Below the pieces are notes generated by a model that saw only the letters and a program-made list of their open reading frames with translations, did no database searches and was not told the origin of the DNA. Below, one piece after another: positions 54,176-64,000 of a DNA stretch of 64,000 nucleotides. Source of the stretch: Euprymna scolopes (lineage: Eukaryota; Mollusca; Cephalopoda; Sepiida; Sepiolidae); the NCBI GenBank assembly GCA_024364805.1, contig CM044495.1, positions 46,708,232-46,772,231 on the forward strand, read 5' to 3'. Position 1 is the stretch's first letter; every line of letters begins with the position of its first letter. Position numbers and translations under genes: made by a program.

Positions 54176-55306
54176 CGAAATTTGTATTTATCAGCTTCAA
54201 TGCTATTTACGTCAATCTTTTAAAATTCAACCAACATAATATAAATATATGTTTATAATATATAAAATTATGAAAACTTAGTAGATATGCAATCGTGCAA
54301 TTTTTACAGGCTTCTATTTTTCTTAACGTAAAAACAATTGTTAAATTCTTATAAATAAAGCAATAGCAAGGTATGTTATTATAAGTAGCTAATAATGTTG
54401 TGATCATATATTTATTATTTCCTTCATAATTTTTAAATAGAATTTATTTTTGAAAACATCAGCTTTTATCGACAGCTGTTAACTTGGAACTGTCATTCAG
54501 TTGCTTTGCATTGTGGGAAATTTTAATAACATTAATATCCTTGCTACAAATACCCAAAAAGTCTCAATGAAGTTGAACGCCTTGGAACATATCCCACTTG
54601 GTTTTAAGCATATCAAGTGGAATAAATTGACACATGCTTGTCTTGAATGTGGGTCAGCGATAATATTTTTGTTTGATTGCTTTTAAATAAGTTAATATAA
54701 AGAATTTACTTTTTTTTTTCTTATAGCAACAGAACATTAACACCTTTGTAGTAAATATCTTAAAGACTAAACGTAATGGTTTTAATTATGCCTAATGGGA
54801 TAGTATAATCCAAGTGAGAGGCATGCTTCTGGTTAGTACTGAAAGATGTTAAGTGGTACCATTCAAAATAGATCATACATCCTATTTGATAACTCAATAG
54901 ATAGACTTGAATAATTCAGACTTCATTTTCTATTCTTGATAAGATTTAAGTTATAATTAATATTTAAATTAAATGTGATATTATTGAATATTCTTCATAA
55001 TTATTAACTGAGTGAAGTTATTAAAATTGTGTGTTCAATGTCAAAAAATTGATAGTTCCAAAATAATTATAATAAGCAGCTTTCCATCTTAAATATAATA
55101 TAATTATCTGTTTGTGAAGTAAGAACTGAAAATAAAACAATAAACAATATTTAATTACAGAATTTCTTGTTCCATTGTTTTCCAGTAAAAATAATAAAAG
55201 CGTTTTGCCTGAACTTTTGTTTCCAGTTCTTAATTGGAAGGGGAGTGTCATTTTGGTCAGAGATCATAGCCTTTTTTTCTTTTTTTTTTCATATAGATAT
55301 ATACAT
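54176..55306. other. AT-rich intronic DNA, no gene seen
   Basis: No recognisable repeat or frame. Confidence 0.5.
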
Positions 55307-55443
55307 CTGATATTAAGGCCCCAATTATGGGTAAAATAGCATGCAGAATGGAATTTCAACCTACTGTTCATAATCTCACCTCAGGATAAGATCCCAGTTA
55401 TAGGTAAAATAACTTGCGGAAGATAATGGCAACCGACTGTACG
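55307..55443. repeat. Imperfect tandem duplication, period about 75 bp
   Basis: CCCCAATTATGGGTAAAATA..GCATGCAGAATGGAATTTCA..CCTACTGT is followed by TCCCAGTTATAGGTAAAATA..CTTGCGGAAGATAATGGCAA..CCGACTGT. Confidence 0.65.
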
Positions 55444-56587
55444 TGTCCGGCGGTGTGGCCAAACTGTAGCAAATTGTACTGTTGTGGCAGCTAGAAATCA
55501 GGAATGGTGATTCCAAATAACAAAAACAGGAATAAACTTCGGCAGCTACAAATAATCTCTAAATACTTTGGCAACCTTAAGTAGTCTCCAATGACTCCCA
55601 ATTTTTTTTTTACATCCAAAAAACACAAAATAGGTATATCAAACAGAAATGAATTGCTCTGCATGTGACCTAGAAGGGCTGAAACATTTTTGTATAGAAA
55701 AGTATTTGAGGAGAGGGGTAAATGCAGTTGCAAATTTTCTTTTTATCAGATACCAATATATATATATATATGTTACATTCCATTGACCAGAAGACAAAAT
55801 TAGTCCACTATCACATTTTTTTTTTATTTTAGATTTTTATTGTTTTACTTAAAATATTGGCATTCGCCTATATTATCTCATTGTCTTACACGTGTTTCGA
55901 TGATGAAATGTGTATATATATATATGTGCATAGGTTTGCCTTCAAATGTATCTTATTTAATTGTTTAAGATTTCTATTACACGAGAATAAAAATGTTATC
56001 TATTTCTATTTTAAAATTATCAACAGCATAATGACTCAAAATGTCCACTACTTTAGTTAATTCAGCAAGCCAGAATATTTGAGACTATTCCTGGAAAAAT
56101 ACATTCAAAAGTCACGGAAGGGGTGTAACTACTGAAATTTTTGGATGCCTATTTTTAGGGAGCTGGTTCTAATTCTTCTTGATGCAGGCAGATTATAAAG
56201 TGCGGTTTAATCCTTTCTGGTCATGATTGAATAAATCATTGCAAAAAAAGACCCTGATTATTCTTCTAGTTTTATCATTACTTTATGTCCAGTTTTCATA
56301 TTTTGGAAATCTGATTTTTTTAATGAAAACACACCTAACTATATGAAGCGTTCAAATGCAAAATACTATTTTCGAAAATACCACTACAAAAAGTGTTGAA
56401 CGGCAAAACTCTACGTAAAAGATGATATTACAGTATATAAAACATGATTTAAAGTTGTGGTAAAAGAAACGTTTAGTCGAAATTTAGATTTGATATACTC
56501 GGCAATTCCTCCTTTAATTTCAAAATTTAAAGCCATTTGATTTATTGCATTTGAACTATTCACATATTAATATGGAAATGGTAAGTG
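55444..56587. other. AT-rich intronic DNA, no gene seen
   Basis: Short (TA)n at 55756-55772. The minus frame 55491-55733 has no recognised domain. Confidence 0.5.
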
Positions 56588-56780
56588 ACGGTAGTCAAGT
56601 GGTTGGCGATGCAGACTGTCGACCTGGGTGTTCCGTGTTCAAATCCAGTTCGTTTCACTTAGAATGTTGGCAATCACGTAATCACTTCTGTAAATACCAG
56701 TTGTCGTTCTAAGAACAAATGTTAACTTAAATAGTATCGGAGAAACCAAAAGTAAAAACTTCGAATTCATACGAATTGGT
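56588..56780 (+). mobile_element. tRNA-derived SINE
   Basis: A box TAGTCAAGTGG at 56592-56602 and B box GTTCAAATCC at 56637-56646 both match the pol III consensus with tRNA spacing. The anticodon-loop region reads GACTGTCGACC. Downstream body GTTCGTTTCACTTAGAATGT.. runs into ACCAGTTGTCGTTC. Only one copy is in the window, so the SINE body cannot be confirmed by comparison. Confidence 0.65.
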
Positions 56781-57698
56781 CGTAGAACATTTAAATGGTT
56801 TATTAGTCAAGAGGTAGAAGAGAATACAGATTATACAATTTACAATCTGACTTTAAACGATTAAAAACATATAGTTAAAAACGAACTTTTTATCGTTTTG
56901 TTTGGTTTTCATTTGATAACTTAACCCAAATAATCCATGATACACAGGTATAACCATTGATCCTTGTATCATGACACATCAAAGAATTTGTTAAAAAAAA
57001 CAATATAGCAAGTCACCGCTTGTCATTAATCCTGGTGTAATGTTATCATATTCACTTGACCATGTAAATCTTTTAATTGCCCTCCAATGTGTAATACAGA
57101 GGTTGAAAATGAGTTTTCTCTTTTAGCATTAGATAGCATCCAAAAGACTTGATATGCTGTTAAAATGATCAAAGGAAGCTAGATCTGAGATTCTCATAAA
57201 ATCGCCCAAAAAGAAACGCGAAAATATTGCAACGAATCACTAAAAAGGAATGTTGCAATTATGGAAACATTCCAATGGATAATAAAAAATTTAATCTCAG
57301 AATGATTAAAAAATTGCATTAACATTTATGTTGTTTATGTTTTTATTTCAATCCAAATTTCATTTAGACACGTTTTATATCGAATTTTATTCCGGTATAT
57401 ACTCGTGAAATAAACCTATTTTTTAAGACCAATTTTCACCTCAAAGCACAACGTCCTTCATTGTTTATGACAAAATATGTTTTTATGCAATTCCTTTCAT
57501 TTTGTGGCGAAAATTGGTCTTGAAAAGTCATTAATAAAATGTTTAAATTCCTTTTTAATAAATATTTTTTTAAAAAATTAATAAAAATATAAACAATTTT
57601 AGAACTGCTTTTATTATTTGATATTTTCTAAATTCTTAAATAAGAATGTAAATCATGTTATTTTGATTATCCAGACCCAGATTAGTTTTTATTTTCAC
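56781..57698. other. AT-rich intronic DNA, no gene seen
   Basis: Nothing recognised. TTTTAAGACCAATTTTCACC (57421) and GGCGAAAATTGGTCTTGAAA (57507) are a local inverted repeat of about 18 bp. Confidence 0.5.
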
Positions 57699-57734
57699 AA
57701 CGTTTCGGTCGAGGTAACCACCGACCTTCTTCAG
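57699..57734 (-). other. CTGAAGA..GAAACG motif, site 3 (stem intact)
   Basis: Minus strand CTGAAGAAGGTCGGTGG, then CTCGACCGAAACGTT: GGTCG pairs with CGACC. Confidence 0.5.
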
Positions 57735-58529
57735 ATGTATTTTTCAAACTTAGAGATCCGTGTAAAATTTCAAATCAAACCATTTATTTAATTCGCAAGT
57801 TGTACATACATATTTCTCAGTTTGAAAAGATGCACCCAAAAAGGTTGAAACTTATATCGCATAAATCGTCATGAGAATAATAACGAAGATGAGAATGGTA
57901 GTCCAAATAATTCAAATTAACAATCCTCATCTAAAAAAAACAAAAAAACCCGGAACTTAAAAACTTCAAATGTTATGTAGATATAAAATCTATATAACAA
58001 TTAAAGGTTGAGGTAACAATTAGATGTTGTCTTAGTTACTACATCAATAAATACATATTCATCGTTTGGTAAAGTTAAACGGAATCAACATTAATAGCAG
58101 TTTGTAGTTATATAATATTATTGGAAAATAGTCTTGACTATTACCAACGATATTTATAGAAAACACTGTCTATTTAGATGGATGGTCAATTGGATTAGAA
58201 AGCCGTTCTTAAGATGGAGAAAGAAGGAGATGGACTTTCATGATATCTGACAGGAAGAAAATCATAATCAGAGGGAACCGTGTCTTGCTTTTCACTGCAG
58301 TCTTGTCTGAGAAGCAGAAACCGGAAGTTAAAAAAGGGCAGACAATATTGACTATAACTGTATCCTTTAATACGGAGTAACCGCTACCTCTCTCCCCAAA
58401 AATGTCACCCATGAAATCATTTAAAATATAGAATCCTTTCGGCAATTTAACCATATTCAGTATAAATAAACTTCAGTTTATGTCTGCCTTGTTTTATTTT
58501 TTTTTATTTTCTTTTACTGTTTATTCATC
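57735..58529. other. Intronic DNA, no gene supported
   Basis: The minus frame 58209-58454 is less AT-biased than its surroundings, but has no motif, start or splice evidence. Confidence 0.45.
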
Positions 58530-60300
58530 TTAAACCAGGCACAATGCCACAAAGTCATAAGAGGTTTCTATTGGGGACCAGACATGCCGGCATACAATGT
58601 AGGGCCTTGGGCAGTGAGATGTCTGTTCACATTACATTTGAACTTCAGCATATCAGTACAATCAGAGAAGCAGCGACCTGGGAGAGAATTTCAAAGTCTC
58701 ATAGTTCAAGGGGAGTAGCTATTTGAATAAAAGGCTTTATGATATCTAGGGTGGGATTTTCCTGCTTGTGTGGTTTGTTAAGGGTATTTAGGTCGAGTGG
58801 GGGTACTAGTGCTTTGAGTTCGTCTGAACAATTAGCATTAAAGTACTTTTAAAACAGGCTCGGGGATGCCACATTTCGGCGATAGGACAGAAGTTGGAGT
58901 TAAGCCAACAGTGCAGGACCTATTAGATTGGCAACTCTTTTTTTTTTTAACTCTATCTAGGACCGAGAGTCCAGTGGAAGATGCACCAGTCCAAATGTGA
59001 CAACAATACGCCATGGATGAGCGAATAGATATTTTGTATAGATACAGGGGTCTCTCAAGTGTGAATAACCTTTAAGCATGGTAGACAGAGCCACATTCCT
59101 CGCAGCAGCCCTGGCAATAATCTCAATGTATTTGTTCCAATTCATGCTGTTTGAGACTTGAGGGAAGTACTTTCAGGAAGTATATCATTAGCCATGGCAA
59201 TCAGTGGTTGAGAAGGTTTCTTGTGATTATTAAAATAAAAAGAAGTTTAGTCTTGGCGACATTGAATGTTACCATCCATAATCTTCCTCTAGGGTTTAGT
59301 CAGTTCTTTGTATATATATTCATTAATTTTCTTCTCCAGTGTGTTATAGAGCGTAGAGTCATCAGCTAATATTCCATCTCTGAAACAATTTTATCATGAA
59401 GGTCGTTCATGAGTATAAAAAAACTTTAATGGTCTGAGAATTGATCCCTGTCGCACACCCGCATTTATGTCATGTTGTTCAAATGTATGACCAGATAATA
59501 GAAAAATCCAGGTTGTCTTTAATGAAAACCATTTGATTATGTTAAGTAAGCGTTCCGTATTACCATACGATTTAATTTTAATGAGAAAATTATCATGCTA
59601 AACTTTGTTAAAACCCTTAAATATGCCTAGGACTACTGGCTTAGCCTCCCCTGCCTTATCCAGTGCGTGGTATATACATTTGCAGATTACATTTAGGATA
59701 TTTGCAGTATAATGGGTTTGCCTAAATTCATACTGTCGATCAGAAAAAGTTTAGTTTACTACCTCATAGATAATAGTGTTGATTAATTAAGGACTACACG
59801 ATTTTGGTAGAAAGAGGGAGCAGGGTAACAGGGCAATAATTCTCACCAGAATGTTTTTGAAAACTGGTACAACAGAAGCAATTGTCCAGTAATTGGGAAA
59901 ACAAGAATCAGAAGGCATTTGTTGAAGAACACTGGAGCAACCTCAGCTGAAATTTTTTTTAAATAGTAGAGAAAACATCGGGCCAACATGCCTTCGAGAT
60001 TTCTAGGCTTTTATGTTATCAAGAACAAGAGGAGGACTGATTTTCAGATCATTGATTGAAATTAGAGAGGGGGTGGTTAGTTGGGTTCTTAAGAGAAGTT
60101 TGAAGCAAACCGTCTGGCTAGCAGTCCCGTGCAGACCATGTCCAGGTTGTTGGATAGTGAGGGAATTGTTGATTGACCATTATTTACTATGCTCTTATGA
60201 ATTTTCCAGATATCGCGAGTCCCTAATTTTTGTAACTCAATACGTTTTCTAGAGACTTCTGAATACCTTCTTAGCAAACGAATACTAAACATTTTTTTCT
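58530..60300 (-). mobile_element. LINE family B, longer but decayed copy
   Basis: Parallels 50680-52100 along its length (for example AACTCTATCTAGGACCGAGA, GCAGCAGCCCTGGCAATAA, GAGAAGGTTTCTTGTGATTA, TATGTCATGTTGTTC) and extends further 5': the minus frame RDIWKIHKSIVNNGQSTIPS, then LARRFASNFS (60292-60089), is the segment that precedes the RT in such ORFs. Many stops and frameshifts; older than the 50680 copy. Confidence 0.8.
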
Positions 60301-60428
60301 TTTATCAAAAACAATGATATGCAGAAACAGTTGTGCAATCGTATCATTTAGTATGCAGCGTGATCTTGAGTGAGCTTCCCAATTATCGGACCTTGACTCC
60401 TTGTAAAATTGTTTTAAATATACAAACA
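60301..60428. other. Short AT-rich spacer
   Basis: No feature recognised. Confidence 0.5.
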
Positions 60429-60579
60429 TTATATTTGAAATAATCGTACAATTGTTTAAGATAATGTCTATCTAAAACAATCTTAAAGTAATATTTAAAA
60501 TCATCTTAAAATTATTTTAGACATCATGTCTATCTACATAATTGTATCTAAACCAATTGTAAGATTATTTCAAATATAA
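60429..60579. repeat. Foldback element, 34-bp arms
   Basis: 60429-60462 (TTATATTTGAAATAATCGTA..CAATTGTTTAAGAT) and 60546-60579 (ATCTAAACCAATTGTAAGAT..TATTTCAAATATAA) pair with four mismatches. The interior repeats AATGTCTATCTA and ATCATGTCTATCTA. Confidence 0.7.
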
Positions 60580-61489
60580 CGTGTACCCAAAACAATTACC
60601 ATAACAACCATGAAATGAACAGGATCATCACAGTTAAATCAGAGCCATCCCAAATAAATAGCGTGTCAGAGTTATTGACGATTAGGCGTGTTGTATCTAG
60701 GTATGTTTACCATTGATAAGAAAAACTGTTGGATATTTATAATTGAAATTTGGTGGACAAGTCAGACTTAAATTATATTTTGTACAAATAAACATTATTT
60801 TGATTTCAGAAACAGTTTTAAATGTTATTTACGATTTTATAGGTAGTATGTTGGGGGGATCATTCTGTACCATGTATATAACGTTATAAATGATTAAATG
60901 ATAGTATGTTTTATTATGAAATTTTGGTTAAAATACATTAATATAACTTATATGGAATATAATTGCACGCATAGATTTTTAATGCAATATTTGTCATCGA
61001 ACAAGTATAGAAGGCAAAGAACGAAATATGAATAGAAAGTAACAATCCTGAAGATGACATGCAGAGCAACATAAAAGAAAGAACTAAGAACTATTATTAT
61101 ATGGTTTATTGTAGGTTAGTTTTATTACCTCCCGTTGGTCTGTGAGAAACATTAGACTACCGTAAGAGTCAGAGGTGCTAATCAGAGATAAAATTCCGGT
61201 GAAATATCTTATATGAGAGGCACCGGAGATTCTCATGGTAGCCAATGTTTTGATAGAGAGAGAAAGAGATATGAAAAACAAATAAATGTTGGGTTACATA
61301 CTAAAATCATTCAGTATACTACAAAACATGGCAACAAAAAAAAGAAATCCTCAAAAGTAGTGTCTAATAATTGTGAATGACATATTTTAACTTGTGTGTG
61401 TTTGTGCTGTTATTTGTGATGGTGATAAAATATTTAAGACTAAAATAAATTGCAGAAGAACCTGTGATGAAAATTGGGCAAGTCATGCA
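60580..61489. other. AT-rich intronic DNA, no gene seen
   Basis: No recognisable repeat or frame. Confidence 0.5.
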
Positions 61490-62090
61490 TACAGATTGGA
61501 AATTATTTGTCTTAAATCATAATTGTTATTTTTGTCATAAATCATAAATGTTATTTTTGTCATAAATCATAATTGTTATTTTTATCATAAAACTTTAGCT
61601 TTTATTCATTTGTATTTTTTTTTTTGTCAGAAGATGTTAGATTGCAATTTTTCGTAAGAAGAGTTTAGATTTCAATATTTTGTCATGAGTATGAAGTCTA
61701 AATTTTTGTCACAATCTTTCCATATTGTTTTGGGTTTTGTTGTTATAATAATCGTTTGTGTAAAAAATGAAACCTAATCTTTTTAGGTTGGAATTTTGTC
61801 AGAATCTTTCAGACTTGAGCTTTTATCAGAATGCGCTTAAATTTTTTCATAAAACATTTTGATAAAAATAGTAGCCGCAAATGTTTAACTTTCAATTTTT
61901 GAGATTTAAATTTTTATCATAATCATTTAGCTTAAGATATTGTGATAAAAATTTAAGCTTAAACCTTTGTTACAATCGTTTAAGCTTAAACCTTTGTCAC
62001 AGTCACATAAGCGTAACCCTTTGTCGAAATTCCCCAAGCTTAAACCTTTGACACAATCCTTTAAGCTTAAATGATTTTGACAAAAATTAA
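61490..62090. repeat. Diverged minisatellite, 25-27 bp period
   Basis: The left part has three nearly exact units of TTTTTGTCATAAATCATAAT plus TGTTA (61497-61590). The right part has about five units of CTTTAAGCTTAAACCTTTG plus TCACAATC (61950-62080). Between them are diverged versions of TTTTGTCA.AATCTTT. The right unit includes the palindrome TTTAAGCTTAAA. Confidence 0.8.
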
Positions 62091-62389
62091 AAGCAAGATA
62101 ACGGTGGCAAATATTTAAGTGTTTACATATAATATTATAGTATGAAAACTTATGACCTTATTTTGTTTCTATTTTCATAATATTCTAGCTGCTCTAATGA
62201 AAAGTTTGTTCTGCCACGGACAATATTAACAACTTACAGATACATGGTTTCTATTTTTTGTTTGTTTATACTGATTGAGTTAATGCTGTTGACATACATA
62301 AATGTTTTACTTAAATACTAAACCTGTTCTCAATCCACATTTTACAGAGTTCGATTCTAGATGAGAAGTCTCTCATTAATTCTTACTGT
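62091..62389. other. AT-rich intronic DNA, no gene seen
   Basis: No feature recognised. Confidence 0.5.
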
Positions 62390-62490
62390 AGCTTGACAAT
62401 GAATGCCGTGGAAAAGTCACTTCTGATTAATGTGTACTTTTAAAATATGAAAACGAAGAAATGATTTGCGGCGATTTTAAATGGTAAAAA
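62390..62490 (+). repeat. Dispersed repeat pair, copy 2
   Basis: Matches 45062-45165 (GCTTGACAATGAATGCC, TCACTTCTGATTAATG, AAAATATGAAAACGAAGAAA, GGCGATTTTAAATGG). Confidence 0.7.
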
Positions 62491-64000
62491 GTTCTCAGCC
62501 TATTTGTACTACTTCCAGCATTTCAGCACTCATAAGTACAAATAAAAAGAAACTTTTCGCACTACAAGTGATATTTTCATTCATTTCCATTGTACAATCA
62601 TTTTGATATGCTTGTGTTTCGGAGTATTTGGACTAGCAGTTTTATCTTGGTAAGTAAATTTACAACGTTTTATTCAATCTATCATTCTACTGTTTTCAGC
62701 TCCATGTCTTCGATTTTAATAAACTTCTAGTCGACTCAGTGCTGATCATAGGAGGTAAGGTTAATGGATCAGTGGCCTACGCCATTAAAATTGGAAAACT
62801 GTCTCCCTTTCTTGTAATATTTTTCAATACTAGGACTTGTACTTGTGTCTTTGAGGCATACAATGAGGGCGTCTGCCTTGGGTATCACCAGGGTATCATT
62901 ATCTTTTTTAAAGTAATATTAATTTTTAAGTTGATAACACTATAATTTCATGAGGTCTAAGCCAATTCAATAGAAATTCATTTTTAAATAAGCAAAGTGT
63001 CAACTTCTAACTAACAGGTACACCAGATAATAGACAACTATATTTTGAGTTTCCTCTTTGACTATCGAACGAGTTCAGTTTGATCTAGTTGTGAAAAAAA
63101 AACTTTAATTTATGTAAAATATATTTAGATATATACCTTAAAATATGTATCTAAAATATATATCAGCCAAATTGTCTAAAAAAAAAAAAAAAAAAAAAAA
63201 AAACACAGCTTAATGAAGTTTCCAGCTTATTCTTTTTTTATTTCAGTAAATACCTACATTTTTTCCTTCCGTCTTTCGCACGTTTCACAACCCGTAATGA
63301 AAATATTGTCTTCGGTTTTATAAGCTGCACTTCAGAGACAACCATTTATTAATAAAAAATAAATAGGCATACTATTCCAAACGAAGACAGAAAAGTAAAC
63401 GAGAAAGATGATACGAACAGCATGTCAAAAACAATTTAAAGATGATAATCAGAAAAATCTCCATCCAAAACATCTGACACAACATTAAAATATTCCCAAG
63501 CAGCTATCTTAGATTTAACAAGCAGTGCTAGGATCGTCGTTTTTTGAGTAAACGTCCAGTAGAACACCATTAAGTTTTTAAAATGTAAGTTGATAAAATA
63601 TACTTAGCCCTTAAGTTAAAGAATAATGATCATAAACGTGCATAAGTTGAAAAGGAAAAATAAAGGCATTCAGCGAAATAAAAATATGAATAAATAAAAG
63701 TTACGATTTCAACGTGAATCTTGTGTTATTATTCGGATACGACTAAACAGTGTATATATACATATATATGTGTGTGTGTGTTATCTTTATTGTTCTAAGA
63801 TTTTCTGACGATAATATAGTATTATAATCCTCTCAGCCATCTTGAGAAAGTTTTTGAAGATTAAAGAGAAAACGTTAATGAAATGTAAAAAATTGTTTAT
63901 ATTACGCTTGTGTATAAATTCCATATCTGTTATATATATTTTTATTTATCCTTGTTATTAATATAATATATATATATATATAAATATATATATAATATAT
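62491..64000. other. AT-rich intronic DNA to the window end
   Basis: Holds an A run at 63178-63203, a short (TG)n at 63768-63780 and TA tracts at 63964-64000. No gene seen. Confidence 0.55.

Larger units (their letters stand above)
17768..64000 (-). other. Upstream intron of the THSD7-like gene, or intron plus undetected exons
   Basis: The exon before exon A must end in phase 2 within the W..W..C..R.V.C part of a TSR. I saw no such frame with splice sites on the minus strand between 17768 and 64000. Either this is one intron of at least 46 kb or a small exon was missed. Everything annotated below lies in it. Confidence 0.45.

Noticed and set aside
58209-58454. 81-codon minus frame considered as an exon
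   Set aside because: No recognised motif, and no acceptor/donor pair in a usable phase supports it.
61490-62090. CRISPR-like array of short repeats
   Set aside because: Units are contiguous diverged tandem repeats without unique spacers, in an animal intron.

Overview
The window looks like non-coding, repeat-rich DNA from a large AT-rich animal genome, most likely a coleoid cephalopod (octopus-like). The reasons are very long introns, dozens of (TA)n microsatellites, several LINE lineages whose 3' pieces recur many times, and RNA-gene-derived SINEs. This assignment is an inference from style; no species marker is present.

The only host gene I can support lies on the minus strand. Two exons encode thrombospondin type-1 repeat (TSR) sequence: 17614-17767 and 4477-4749. 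Their splice phases agree (the first ends in phase 0, the second starts in phase 0). The joined protein follows the cysteine and tryptophan spacing of THSD7A/THSD7B. The gene therefore has a 12.9 kb intron here, and an upstream intron that fills the rest of the window (at least 46 kb) unless I have missed an exon. Nearly everything else listed is intronic repeat or sequence 3' of exon 4477-4749.

Layout: 1-2230, a broken Ty3/gypsy-type LTR element fossil. 2.3-17.6 kb, the intron and flank of the gene, with 'ACTAGC' repeats, LINE 3' ends, 5S-rRNA-derived and U2-snRNA-derived SINEs, a TCTAGA-centred minisatellite, a foldback element and a GIY-YIG relic. 17.8-31 kb, AT-rich intron with foldbacks, a mariner relic inside a (TA)n tract and a 76-bp-arm inverted repeat. 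31-40.3 kb, more ACTAGC and U2 copies and a ~600 bp foldback. 41.3-48.5 kb, three LINE lineages including a three-layer nest (a hAT-like element and a second LINE inside an old RTE-like LINE). 48.7-54.2 kb, ACTAGC, U2 and LINE copies, including the best-preserved reverse transcriptase. 54-64 kb, decayed LINE, a tRNA-derived SINE, a second minisatellite and otherwise featureless AT-rich DNA. Two assembly gaps (7771-8390 and 52902-53304) abut (TA)n tracts.

The most notable observations are a dispersed family derived from U2 snRNA (five copies), 5S-rRNA-derived SINEs, about twelve members of one ACTAGC/CCCGG-ended superfamily, several independent foldback elements, and a hammerhead-ribozyme-like core at 22.2 kb.
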